NCBI GenBank assembly: GCA_000226015.1
Contig: JH154719.1
Coordinates: forward strand, 5,790-44,217
Length of the DNA stretch: 38,428 nt
Reading direction: 5' to 3'
DNA from: Mnemiopsis leidyi
Lineage: Eukaryota; Ctenophora; Tentaculata; Lobata; Bolinopsidae
Shown here in pieces: positions 25,492 to 38,084 of this stretch (the first letter of the stretch is position 1; every line of letters starts with the position of its first letter). The notes beneath the pieces were generated by a model, which made no database searches, was not told the DNA's origin, and worked only from the letters and a program-made list of their open reading frames with translations. A program made the position numbers and the translations under genes.

Positions 25492-26904
25492 TTACATGCC
25501 TTCCGCGGTGGAGTCTGATGTTTCTTCATTCGCCATTTTAGCTTTTACATCGGCAATCGAGATTGGTCTGAAAAGATGTAATATTTTGGTGCTGAACTAC
25601 GGGGCTGGCCGTAAATATAAAACTGTTGAAGTAAACTTAAATGATCGGCTGCTAATCTAGTTTTTATTCTCAGTCATTGCAGGAAATGCAGAACAAGTAA
25701 ACGTGCAGAGAAAAAATTTGGGTTGCCTATGTTTAGTATCTTTTACAGCATTACTTTTTACTTTTAGCCTCCAGGGCACTATTAACGTAGCACGAACAGA
25801 TATCTAAGCTTGGAGTTGAGCTACGACTGGCTTAACAGTGCTAGCAGTAGCAGCTTGATTAGATACATAAATAAAACACTTTGAGATGGCTACCTAGAAA
25901 CAATACCTTAACCTATAATGACTTCACTGACCAGCAATTATAAAAGTTACATCTATACACTCACTTCACGCAGGTCTCCAAGTCAGGTTGCCTCCAACAA
26001 ACATAATCACGGATAGCCATCATCATCCCCTTCATCTTCATCATCTGTTCTTTGTTCTGCAAACCCTCATACAACACGTCCCTTAGCCCCTGCTTGATAT
26101 CCATGTCTGTAGCATCGTCGTCTCCAAGCCACTTCCTTGCTGCCATACAGACTTCGTTATCAGTTATCTCATCACAGTTGATCTTTTCTTTAGCAAGCGA
26201 GGCGGACAGTCCGAGTGCTCTCCATTGCGAACACGCGGGACTGTCAAGCGCACAGTCGTATCTGGCCAACGATGCCATCACTGACTTGTCAAGATTGATG
26301 TTCGGTGCCTCTAAGTCTAAAGGGAAATATTATAAGGTCGGTTTAAGGAAAATTGAAAGCATTACAAAAAATTGTTTAAAGAATCATAAGACAGTATTTA
26401 AATTTTTCTCCCAAGGCCTAGATTAATCACCATGTGAGTCCTAAAATTCTTTGAGAACACTTAGCTCTAACCAGGCCCAAATTTGAGATAATTTTCTGAA
26501 TAAATTGTCGATTTCACCATGTTTAAGGGATGCTTAAGGCAATTTCAATGCTTATTTGTTGACTCTTTTTGCCGCATTTAATATTAGGTTCGATTAATTT
26601 CCATCTCATCATCTTCCCATTTATTATTGATAGTGGGATAAGTTAGAGTACCATGTACTATTAAGTACCATGTTCAATAGATTGTAGTCTATATAGATAT
26701 AGGCCTGGACTGTATAAGCAAAAAAATTGAAAAAGGCGAAATAATTATTTCCTACAACACTGGTCACAGGCTATAAACAAAAAGTTTTACCACAACTGAG
26801 AATTATACTTAGAATTTCATACTTAGAATTTCAGCGATTTGTTCTTTGGACATTCTCGGTTGGGCACTGACTGTTGCAAGGAGAACCAGAAGAAAAACAA
26901 ACAT
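25492..26904 (-). CDS. Small secreted six-cysteine protein (three exons)
   Basis: Exons 26823-26904, 25965-26316 and 25492-25567 join in phases 1 and 2 to give 169 residues. The ATG at 26902-26904 opens a signal peptide, MFVFLLVLLATVSA, probably cut before QPRMSKEQ. The mature part has six Cys (DC, AC, NC, VC, VC, TC), so three disulfides are possible, plus an acidic WLGDDDATD stretch, a Met-rich run (NKEQMMKMKGMMM) and an acidic C-terminal tail (NEETSDSTAEGM). I recognise no family; it could be a secreted regulatory or structural peptide. A possible 5' UTR exon lies near 27397-27419 (good donor GTAAAT at 27396-27391), with an acceptor CCCAG just before the ATG exon. The gene converges with the receptor gene, about 310 bp between stop codons. 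Confidence 0.75.
26807..26834 (-). repeat. 14-bp duplication spanning the first donor of the small gene
   Basis: On the minus strand, TGAAATTCTAA|GTA is followed at once by a second TGAAATTCTAA|GTA (14-bp period; GT at 26822-26821 and 26808-26807). Using the second donor would add 14 nt and shift the frame. Confidence 0.8.
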
Positions 26905-29225
26905 CGTGAAGCAGCTGGGTGGGTTAAACTTATGAAGATTCAAAATTAAATCACATTATAGAATACATAAGTCGCAGTTATTTCATCTTGTGACAGTCAT
27001 CTTTCAATCAATAATCGTGAGACTGAGATCAATCTCTATAATAAGAGGAATCTATATTTATCAACAAACAGTATTACTATCATGATTGCTGGAGATTTAG
27101 ATGGACAAAGATTTCCCCAATTTTTATAATTTTTTATAATTTCAAAGAAATTATTTCAATTCTTATATAAACAAGCGAAGTGAGGGAGCCCAAATTTCAA
27201 GCAGTAAAGAATATAATGACAATTATTTCTGTCTTTTACTCTTTTAGATCATGAGTTAATAAAGCATCGTAGCACATGATTTGTAATTAAGGATTAAAGG
27301 ACAAAGAGAAAAGCACGTGACAAACTTGAAGAAGTGAAGAACACATGACAGGCAAATGATGTAGACTTTGATGCGGGTGGAGTGTGGACCATTTACCTGG
27401 GTACCTCAGTCCTTGCTGTCTGCAACAACAGTGAGGAGGGCGTTGATCAGAGAGTACCGCTGAGAGAGCCACGCAGCGCGCCCCCGGCCCGGTGAACCGT
27501 TTTATATTCTCAAAAAACAGATCTTTCTTTTACCGCTATGTAGGCAGGAACGCTTGGCATGTCTTTTATTTGTAAACAAATTTGAAATATTTTTTGTCTT
27601 ATTGTTCTCATGGGATTGGGAATTCGAAATAGTCACCTTATAGTCGGTGCGTGTCTGTAAGTGAGAAAGTAGTAGATATTGTATATAGCTGAAAACACGG
27701 TGTTAACCAACACGGACCGCCCTTATCAGGCCGATCCCCATGTCGCCTTTGTGCTTATGCGAGCTCAGCCAATAAACGCGGTAAGGGATGGTGTCAACAT
27801 TGATCCAGCGGGTGAACAGAGCGCTGATCTTTGCAAAGCAATTGAATTTGAACTGTCGGCAAAAGGGTGTGCTGCACAATTACAAAAAGTTGGTTGATGC
27901 CGAAATTGTTGATAAATCACAACTCGCAAGAAAACAGCGGAGCTATAACTATAAGCTGTTTAAAGTTGTGGACAGTAACAGAAAAGAAGTATGACTATGT
28001 CGAAGATTTTTCGCTGATGAAACTGCGCCCATGTTCAAAAGTTTAGTTAAAAACGCATGGCGAGTCTTAGCAGCTTAGCACAATTCGTTGGCGCCGTTGA
28101 CCATTTTTTCTGCACACTTTATCAATTGCCCATGTCGGTTAAGTTTGGTAAGCAAGTCCAAACTCAAAGTTGATGGCCTTTTGTCCGGCGTATGATTTTT
28201 CTCTTTTAAGGAAGAGTTTTTGCTCCCTATAAGTTAAAATTTCAAAGTTCAACGTTGCCTGTTGGGCTTATATTTGATGGATAATAGAAAAAAACATTTA
28301 AAAAAGTTCCATTCGTCGAAATCATCCATAGAATTAGAATAAGAAGAGGTAAACTATTATCCAAATTGTAGCCTTGGCCCCTGATATAAGACGCTAACGT
28401 TGTGAACAAGTAAAACCATCATATTGTAAAATTAGAATTTCAATTTCTATAACTTATAGAGACAATATTTCATAAGCTCAGCTTAATTGGAACAAATTTT
28501 GTCAAAGTCAAATAAATCTATACAAATCAATAAATCTTCACTAGAATACTGTCACATAAAGTGTCACATAAAACTGATATCAAACAAAAATCATAAAGAA
28601 TTGCGCCCGCTTAGTTTGGTCTCAGGCGGATTTGCACCTCTTCGGCTCTCCAATTCTAAAGAAGCTTCTATGCTAATATCTGCCCTTTGCTATTATAGCG
28701 AAGCAATCGAGCAGCAGAAAACAGATACTGTTAATAATATTTGCAGCAGCTGCAGTAAAAATGTTGGCCGTGAAACTGAAAAACTGTAACTGTAGATTGC
28801 CATTGTGCGAGAGTGGTGATATACTGCATACCATTGCTGTAGATGGGTTTTGGTTTCTCATGGTAAGAAAAACTTACGACTGCGGAAAACAACTGGCTTA
28901 AAAACTTAAAGCCCGGGGTGAAACCCGACTGGCAATTCTCGCAGCTGTAGTTTTATTTCGAAATGACCGATTAGAACGCTATGACAAATTAGCCGTTAAA
29001 GATATCAAATATACATGAACATCTTTGTACAATTTAAACCAACTCCAAGTTCGGCAGAAAGTATTTTGGGGAATATTACATTAAATCCTACTCACCTACA
29101 GCATACAATTCTGATCGTTGATCAGTTTAGAGTAAAATTTGCACAATTAGGATAACTATTAGCTATATAATAAGCAAGTATTATAAGTCACATAATTACT
29201 ACAAGTAATTTGTTTAACATATTAA
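26905..29225. other. Mostly non-coding spacer with one coding-like relic (27664-27994)
   Basis: No complete gene is seen between the two minus-strand genes. A GC-rich patch lies near 27400-27500. From about 27664 to 27994 the + strand is GC-richer than its surroundings and open in two overlapping frames (one ends at 27897, the other runs 27788-27994), as in a frame-shifted remnant of a coding sequence. The peptides match no family I know. The frame at 28487-28789 is Ser/Lys/Ile-rich and looks like chance. The 3' UTR of the NACHT gene occupies the last part. Confidence 0.4.
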
Positions 29226-32200
29226 TTAAGATTTGCAGGAGGCATAGTTTCCAGTGGTCAGTAGGTAGAACAGCCCGTTTTTGTTGCCAGCAGCCACTTT
29301 TTCCCCACATGGACTGACACTTATCCCAGTGTATTGTTGGGCTCGATGGTTATAGAACGTATAGACACATTCCTCTTCATCAATTTGGAACAGTCTTAAA
29401 GGGAATCAAGAGTCAAAACTAAGTGAGATATTGGAAAAATTACAATTATCGTGATCATTAAGATGGTGGTGCAATAAACCTTAAATTAAACCTAATTTAT
29501 TTTTTATTAATTTAGTTGAATTTCACATATTGTTGAGTTAATTTACGTTGAAAATCTTCTCTTCTATAGATGATGTTGGTGGTCAGAAGAGATGTTATAG
29601 ATGTTATTCTTCATCCTAATCTTACAATGACATAAATGATTTTGCAGGAAAAGTTTTCAACAGAAAACATATAGTAGCACGTAGGAACTAACTTGATGGT
29701 GCCATCCTGAGAGGAAGTGTAGACTTGACTTTCATTTCGAACCAGGGCAACTCCAGTCACCTCGTCCGTGTGACCAGACAACTTGCACACGTCTTCTTTC
29801 TTTTCCAAGTCCCAAATGTAAACCGAGTCCTTTTCTGAAAATTTGTCTGTTGGGCTTACTCGTGATATAAAACTAATATTCCATTAATGAAATTCAATTA
29901 TGATAGATGAGAGAAAAGAGTTTGTTCGAATTCTAACCTTGATACATGATCTGGTTGGAGATTTCCATGAATATTCCTCCCATGCAACCCCTGGATATAG
30001 AATAGAGTTGTTGTCCGGTAGTTATATTGATCACGTGGGTACCGCGATGTCCTGTTATGACAGCTCTAGTTCCGTCAGCATGTATGTCACAACCAAATAT
30101 TCTCGCGCCGTACTCTCTGTAATTTTTAGTTCGACTTATTCGTGAAAAATTTTTTTAGTAGTGGCCAAATGTTCTGATTTGATATATTTGATGGTAAGGA
30201 TGAACATTGCAAACTTTTGACCGGTAAAATTATGACCCGATAACTGAATGACCGGATAATTGGAAAACTGGCAGACGGATAGTATCCCGCTATACAAACA
30301 GGTATCACGGCCTTCAAGTTCAACCATCCCACACGAAACTAGCATCCTGACTGCGTTACTATAAAATACTTGACCGTTCTATGTGGTACGCAAAATATAT
30401 AAAATAGATATAAAAGATACGAACAAAATTCTAAAACACGCACTCATACGACAATAATAGGGACGGCTTGTTGAAATCTGTTATGTCCCAAACAACAGCA
30501 ACACTTTCTTCGCTCTTCATATTCTTACACTCAACGCCGAGAAGCTTGCTACCGTCTCTCGTAACCGCAAAACTAGAAAGTGAGCCGTCTGGGTCCTGCA
30601 AAACTGACATAATGATTTGAGAAGTTGTAACCTAAGGTATTGAAAAAAAACATAAGCAATCATGTGTTTTTCATGCCGTAAAAATTTTATGTAAGCGATC
30701 TAATTATAAATTAGCAATTCCATTGTTAATTTCCGCAAGATAGCTCTAAATTTAATATTACAGTGCAAATGTTCTTTTATTGAGTTTAGACAATCTTTAT
30801 CGAGCAATCTGGTATGTTGGTGATCTAAGCTATTAGCTAAGCCTATAAAGCAAGCCTGCATCAAGAATTTGAAACTACAAAGGCCGTCTTATTACGTAAA
30901 TGTGTCACAATATGCCACTTTTGATTTTTAAGATCCTTTGGAATTTCTTCAATAAATGTTACCTTGGAGATGACCGAGTAAAGAGAGGTTTTTAAAGGAG
31001 TACTTCCCCACCCTCATTCTCTCCGACACAAAGAAGCAGTCTTCATCCTCTGATAAAATTCCTCTGGATCGGTAAAATCCCTCGTATTCTCTTGCATTTT
31101 TCAGATCGAAATCTTTAACTGACCACTTTCGGATTGCAGTGGGTGAGACTGTAAATATAAACTTTCCGTCCTTGCTGAACTGTGAACTTAGAACCTGGCG
31201 AATTTATTATATCAGAATCGTTAGATAACACCGACAATCATATTTAAATCCTTTTTAAAGCCATCTAAAAAAGGCCGCTTAGGATCAAACTTTGCAACAT
31301 CCGTTTTGAAAGGTGCGTTGAAACATACCTTATCCTCTATATACTTTGTCTTCTGAACTCCTGATTCCTCCAATGTGTCTGGAATGTTGAATAGAAGTGT
31401 TTTGCCACCTCTATCAGTGGATACTGCTTGTTTGCTACCTGAAGAATGTCAACGTCATTACTTTAATTTGAATCAAAGTTACGTTGTGACCGTGAGGTCT
31501 TTCAGCGGAGTAGTTTCAAAATTTTTTCCATGTTGGATTTATTTTTGGGTGAATTGCACAATAACTGTTATCCGCTAAGTACTGCGTAGAAGGAAAAACA
31601 ACCAGCTGACAAACCTAGTACAACTCTGATCTTGTTATACAGTCTTGTAACAAACCTGGTACAACTCTGATCTTGTTGATACAGTCCGCATGTCCCTTTA
31701 ATTCCGCCACCAATGTTCCCTCAAACGAGTAAAGTCTGAGAGTTTGACTTTGCGGTTCCGTAGACAGAACAAAACTTCCGCTTGGATCGTAAGAAACCGA
31801 CCAGTTCCCGCCGTAGAACCACCCACTTGAAGTTGTGTCGGTTATCGACCGGACAATGACCTGAGAGTCGACATTCCACTCACGTATCACGTGATCATTA
31901 GACCCAGACAGGATAGTGGGTTCTGTGGGGTGCGGAGCTACTGCGTACACACACTCCCCAGCTTCCTTAAACCTCACCACTTCAGTTCCCTCCAAGTTAA
32001 ACCCATAGATAACTCCTCCCTTCCCAGCAGAGAATATCAACTGACGAGGCTGGAGGAAGCAGTAGTCGAAGCAGGGACTCTCAACATCCCAGCTTTTCTC
32101 CAAGGGTAGAGTCTCCCCAGACTCCATCTTGAACAATGCTATCTCCCCTTTAGTTTTATAATCGTTCCAGCAGATTGTCTTACGGGCATGTCCTGCCCCA

Positions 32201-35200
32201 GCTGCGATGTAGGGACCTATCTGCTGGACCCAGACCACCGCATCCTTCAGCTGAAACTCTGAAGTCGCTATCAGACTCCCTGTGCTCCTGTCGAAGACAC
32301 TTACTCCATTCTTCCCGCCCGAGTAGACTCTCTCGCAGTCTGGACTGAGTCCTACAGAGTAACTGGGGGTTTCTAGGCGGTGCTGGATTTCTCCCGATGT
32401 CTGATCTAGGATAACTGCTTCTTTCCCTGTTGCTATGACAACGACATCGAAAGAAGGGTGGCTGGCTGCCACGTCTGTTCCTCCCTCCCCGTACTTACAA
32501 ACCATCGCATCTCCTCCTGGGGGAATGTTTTCCCAGATTAGAGGATACCCAACTTGAGGTGGAACTTCTCCGAGCAATGCCGTGTCTTGTCTAACCCAAG
32601 AGTCGGGTGCCTGGTTTATCGCCATGTTTTGGCAGAATTGGGGAGATTCCTCTATTTTTGGAGCGTACATCTGAGAGAATTTCATCCACTGAGTTAGAGC
32701 GGCTGCCATGTCAGCGTGTTTAGTGTCTTTAGAACACCACCTTATAGCCACCTCATACTCATCCATCAGTGACTGGGTCTGACCGTAAAGAACCCTCTCT
32801 CTCACGAAGTAGATGTTCCTTAAAGTTGATCCCAACTTGGCAAGTCTGTCACCTTCAAGTTGATGGTAGACTATCTGCTGAAGGACATGTTCGTAGTAAG
32901 CTGGTGGGTCTTCGTCTGGCTCTTCACAGAGTTGAGGCTCCGTACAATGTAGAAAAAAGTCAAACAGCCACTGGTGTGTTTCCAGTGCAAACTCTTCCGT
33001 CAAAAACTTGTCTTTGACGGTGTATTTGAGTTGGTCATGGAAGAACCTCAGATAACCCCCTCCCCCTGCTGCAAGGAAGTTTGCCAGAGAATCATAGATA
33101 CGACTAAAGGACGACTCATACAAAAACTCCTGGTCTCCCTTGTTTCGTTCCTCCTTGAAGTTGAGCAAATCGTTTATCTGGTTCTCTAGAAGACCATCCT
33201 TGGCCAGACAGATCAAGCCTGTCACGTCCTCTACGAAGTTCTTACCGTACTCCTGAGCCCACTCCTCCAGGAGGACACTGAACAGAGCGGTGATGGACGT
33301 TGGAAGATTTTTTATGTACTCGCTAACTTTCTCGAATATTCCAAACTTCCTCAGCGCTTCACAAGCTGCGATTAAGAAGAGTGGGGATGAACTTTTAGAC
33401 AAGAGGAGCTCCATCTGGTTTCCTTGCCTAGGGTCGTCAAATGTCGTCAATTTTTTGTTGAATCTTGCCAGGGCGGCTGTAATCATTCCTTGCAGATCGT
33501 CCTTCGACATTTGTAGGATCGGTGACAATATGGCATCGGGACTAGCTTCCTGAGCGTTCACAAATGTCCCATTTTCCAGGTTGAGAGTGGAAATAAAGAA
33601 CTTCAAATTCGGAGGAGACCCTTTCCTGGGTAGCCACCACATGTCCCACGCTCTCATCCTGCCGTCAAACTGGTTAACTGCGTCAACCACTATCACAAAC
33701 AGTTTATCAGGGTATTTTTCAGCTGTTTCAGTGAGAAAGTGATGATGAAGGGATCTTAAGTCAGCTGCACCCTCAGGGGGGTCAGCGGAAACGTTGATCT
33801 CACCGTTTTTCCTCCGCCAGTCTCTCAAAGCCCACTGTAGTCTTTTCAGCATTTTCACCAGGATGTTGGAGCCTGGACACGAGTCCACTACGTGAACGAA
33901 AATGAAGTTGCCGTCGTTGCGAAGATCCAGACAGAGCTTGTTAGTGACTGCAGCTAGTAAGCTAGACTTTCCACAACCAGGATCCCCGTGTAAGATCAGG
34001 ACATTTCCGTTTCCTTCAATGTTACTACAGTAATCATAGCATCTCTTAACTTGGACATCCCTCCCAACGAACGTGGACGCTTTTGATTTCATTGCATTTT
34101 CGTGCTGAACAGTTTCCATTTGAAAATGATTAATTTCCGTCGAGACAGGTTTGAAGTTTTTCTCGATAGCCTCCATCAGATCCTTCTCGACGCAATCTTG
34201 GAACGCTCTTAACGACGAAGTATATCCAACGCCGAAACTTTTCTCACCCTCCTTTTTGAACGTGAACCTCGCTCCACCTACCGTGTACTTCGTTTCAAAC
34301 TTATTCCAGATCACATGTGGCACGTTCTGCATGTAAGTGTTCAAATTTTCCAGATCTTTCGCATATTTCTCAGCTTCTTCTGTTCGGGTGTACTGAAATT
34401 CAGAACTTTCTGGAACCTCCTCGCCTGGCTCTTTGTATTCAAAATCAAAAATCCACCTCATATTACTCTCTATTTTCTCCTCGTCCTTCTTTCCCTCTAC
34501 AATTCTACGCTCGTAGAAAAACATGGTAGGAGAAACGGGCAGTTCGGGTGGGTTCTGTACAGCATGGATACACTCAAGCGAGGTAATGCTCACTCCATTT
34601 CGACCAGAAGCAGCAAACTCGTCAATCCACCTGCAGAGAAGATTTTCTTATTACTCGTCAGGGTCAGTGTAAGGATATCGGGAAAAGTTCAGGTTAGGAG
34701 TGGATCTCAGTTTTGGGGTTGGTTAAAATTATATTCGTCTAACGTTCTAACTAAACGATTCAATTAAGAGCCGCGAGAGTCATGTTTTTATGGATCATGA
34801 ATTAGGATGATTGGGTGGGTTAAGGTAAGATTTTTAGGGGTGGGTTATGAATTGAGGGAGTAATAATTCAGTGAAATCCAACCTGAAGAGATCAGGGTTT
34901 TCGAACCCATCACTTGGCATAGTTTGATTTTGTACCCAACCGTAACGCGACGTTCGCAGACCCAAAAACCAGGGACACTGCCTCAAGCTTAACCGACATT
35001 TATCCACCTGATTTAGACAGGTTTTCTGGATAGCATGGCAATCTTTACTCTCCTCCGTCAGGACTCCCCATCTCAAATCTACCGGTATAACTCTGATGTA
35101 CCGGTCAGCCAACTGCCGGTTAATGCTGGGTATAACACGTTTCACAAGCACGTCACGCTCTGCTTGAGTGTCTATAAATGTGGAGGAGATGAAAAGTCTG

Positions 35201-35298
35201 ATTTCTACCCAGTTTCCAACGTCCTGGACGTGGGGTTGTCCAGGCTGACTGGTTGTCTTGGTTACCGTCTCGTTTAACCAGTCTTCAAGACTTCCCAT
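29226..35298 (-). CDS. DUF4062-NACHT-WD40 STAND ATPase (TEP1/NWD1-like)
   Basis: Eight exons in consistent phase: 34883-35298, 31656-34630, 31329-31438, 30963-31194, 30450-30588, 29938-30116, 29693-29834 and 29226-29394; 1,453 residues, TAA at 29228-29226. The ATG at 35298-35296 (MGSLEDWLNE) is the first Met in frame, with an acceptor just upstream (5' UTR exon elsewhere). Residues about 33-130 are DUF4062 (RLFISSTFIDTQAERDVL). A NACHT ATPase follows with a P-loop GDPGCGKS near residue 354 and Walker B LFVIVVDAVNQF near 448, then a helical region, and from about 860 to the end WD40 repeats spread over the short 3' exons (for example SVYIWDLE, LSGHTDEVTGVAL). The family covers cytosolic NTP-driven oligomerising sensors and scaffolds such as TEP1 and NWD1. 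The alternative donor at 30444 adds two codons. Confidence 0.9.
31605..31700 (-). repeat. 41-bp duplication spanning the donor of the large NACHT exon
   Basis: On the minus strand, the exon end AAGATCAGAGTTGTACCAG and donor GTTTGTTAC are repeated after 41 bp as AAGATCAGAGTTGTACTAG|GTTTGT. The first donor (exon end 31656) keeps phase 1 with the next exon. The second would add 41 nt, meet stops and truncate the WD40 region. Confidence 0.85.
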
Positions 35299-35310
35299 GG
35301 TTGGCTCAAG

Positions 35311-38050
35311 CTGTGGAGATGGAACGGGAAAAGTCAAATAAAGTCAGAGAATAAAAGCATTGCGGGTCTGCAGCCCAAAGGTTTGCGATCTGCAGGTTGT
35401 TAAACAAAACAACACAACTAGGAAAATGAATTGTTCACTAAGCTACTTTTAGACTCAGCGGAAGCATATAGGGTATATTCAGTATTAACAACAAGCATCC
35501 TCAAATTTATCTTCTTCTTTATGTCAAAGATCTCACTCCCATTTTCAGCAGAACTGCAAGACTCAAGACATATTCACGAAGAGAACGGTCAGAAATACAT
35601 ACGGTATAATGCAATTCCCAATGCAGGGTGTAAAGGTGGTGTAATGACCCACAGCTATAACAAGTTTAACTATCAATCAAATACAAATTTATCGATTTGG
35701 CTAGTCCGATAGCGCAAAGCTGAAATACCTATTCAGCCACGCTCCGGAACCAGTATAATGACATGCCTATTTTTCCAGTAGTTATTCCATCATTCCTGTA
35801 CGCGTGTGGACAAATGATATCGGAATTTGTGTAATATGAATGTGGGAACCTGCACAGGTCTCTCCATAAATTACGTACTAACTTACTGATTAACGTGTTT
35901 TACGTTATTTAAGTGTATAATTAAGTTAACTTATTTGATTCTTATGAAAATGGAGATACGTTTTCAAGTTTCCTTGTTCATGAACTTAGTTGAAAACTTG
36001 ACCTTATAAGAAAACTTGATTAGTAAGTTGATCACTAAAAGTTGACACTCATAAATTGTAAAGAAAATCTAACTCAAGAACTCATGGTGTTAGGGATAAA
36101 GGCTTTAGTGGAATCTACGTGAATGTTTTTTCATGAAAACTTTATTTTAACTGGAGAAAATTTACTCAAAGTCGCGTGTTGCAACGAGTTCGTTTTTACT
36201 TTTGTAATCCTCACCACAACTAGTTGCAGGTCCTCAGGGAAGATCGTTGTTTATTTGTGTAAACTAATAGGTTAAAATAAGCAGATCAGGTAGACAGTAC
36301 TTAATTAAAAACATTCATTAAGTAAAATTGCATAGATAAATTAAGGTGCATGTACTTTATTTAGAAAATTTGTATATGCTTTCTCATCATTCACAGAAAG
36401 ACCAATAAATGTGACATTAAACTTAATAAGCAAAAGTCGTAATTTACAATTATGATTTAAGAAACAGTGCAAAGACGCAAAGTGTCTTCATGGCTCGAAA
36501 CGTATGGTGGGTCTGAAACGGGTCATCATTTCTATATAAGGCAACATTCAAAAATATATTCATACGAATACAACTGGCGAATTTTCGGCCAGGCGTATTT
36601 TCGGCCTGGTTACCCAACCTATGCTTCCGACAACAATTGTGTTCACGCTACGGCTAATTATTTAATTAAGTTATTGAGTCCTATTAGTGACTGCAAGTGC
36701 AATTGGTGGTTCCTTTGTACATAAGTACATAAAAATAATTATGTACCAAGTACAGCTGGTGAATGATATCTAAGAATTTAAATATTTTATTATGTTGAGA
36801 ACAACAATACTGGAATTAAAGGATTGAAAAAGATATGGTTTCTTTAAGGCTGAAGATGATCGTTTTAAAACATTGTTAGATTAGGGTAAATGTAGTCAAT
36901 CTTCATAATTCAATTGGACGACATAAGATATTGTACGACTGACGATATGTTGAACCGGAATGATCCTATTATAACTCTATTACGTCGCAATTTGAATTAC
37001 ATCATGACAACACACAGTCCTCGGACGAAGTGAGTTTAAGTGCAATATCGAGTTTCAGTTACGTCCCATCTCAGCTTCTCAGAAGTTCTGTGGTTAGTTA
37101 AGCTACGTTACTCGTCTTATTAATCTCATACTTCTAACGAACCTAAGCAGAAATTTGATACTTTTTTAGACAACTGCTAGAATTGCCAAGATGCAGGGAA
37201 TGTGATTTAGTATTACTCAACAAATTAAACATGTAAATTATTGAAATATCAAAAATACAATTACAAAGTAACAGAGGTGATATGTAATTGAATAACAGAT
37301 AACGGAATGTTACATGAACTAAAATAAGTCTCCAGAAAAGTCCTACAGAAAAAATGCGTCCTCTAAGCTGTTTGCTATTTGATATATTAATATACTCTTC
37401 CTTTCGGCAAGCTTCTTGTCCGTGTCACTGGAGTATAGAGAACGGTATCCGTGGGAAGGTGTCTTAAATCTGTTTTGACACATTATTTATACGGTAAAAC
37501 AATTCTAGTAGGAGTTTTAATATTGTTTTGATTTGCGGAGGTGCCACAATTTTTAATTAGGGCACTTTCTCACAAAATTAACTTGTTAGGTGCTGGTATG
37601 TACCTACAACGTTTTTGAGACAAGTCCCTAATCTGAAACCTGAACAATTTGAGACACCATTCAAGATGTAGACCTAACTTATGTAATTTCACGCGTTAGT
37701 AATTATAGGGTAATTATTAGGGTAATTGTACAATGTACACGTTAATCTTAAGTCTTAGACTTTAGACAAATTTTTACCGTTGTCAAAACAGATTTGATAC
37801 AGCTGTTCGCGAACACTAATTTCAATTATAAATTATTCTTAAAAGATAAATGATGAAAGAATATAAGAGAAACGCTTTAACAGAATTGAAAATTAAACGA
37901 ACTGCTTATGCTCGGAAACATTAAAACACAAAAAAATTAAAATCTGGACTCTGATCAGGACTAAATTAAGAAAGTGTCACATTTTGTTCACACATAATTA
38001 CCTGTACTCACGTAAACATTTGTCTGCTACCCAACCGATAGACTAAACTT
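35311..38050. other. AT-rich upstream region of the NACHT gene, no recognised gene
   Basis: The 5' UTR exon(s) and promoter of the minus-strand NACHT gene should lie here but cannot be pinned down. Frames at 35431-35712 (+) and 36467-36724 (+) are short, start at non-ATG codons or lack any domain, and are bordered by AT-rich DNA. The 36.5-36.7 kb frame is somewhat richer in Tyr, Trp and Cys and shows a local direct repeat (ATTTTCGGCC(A/T)GG), but I would not call it a gene. Confidence 0.4.
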
Positions 38051-38084
38051 AAGAGAGCAATTAATTCAGAATAGGGAGAATCGG

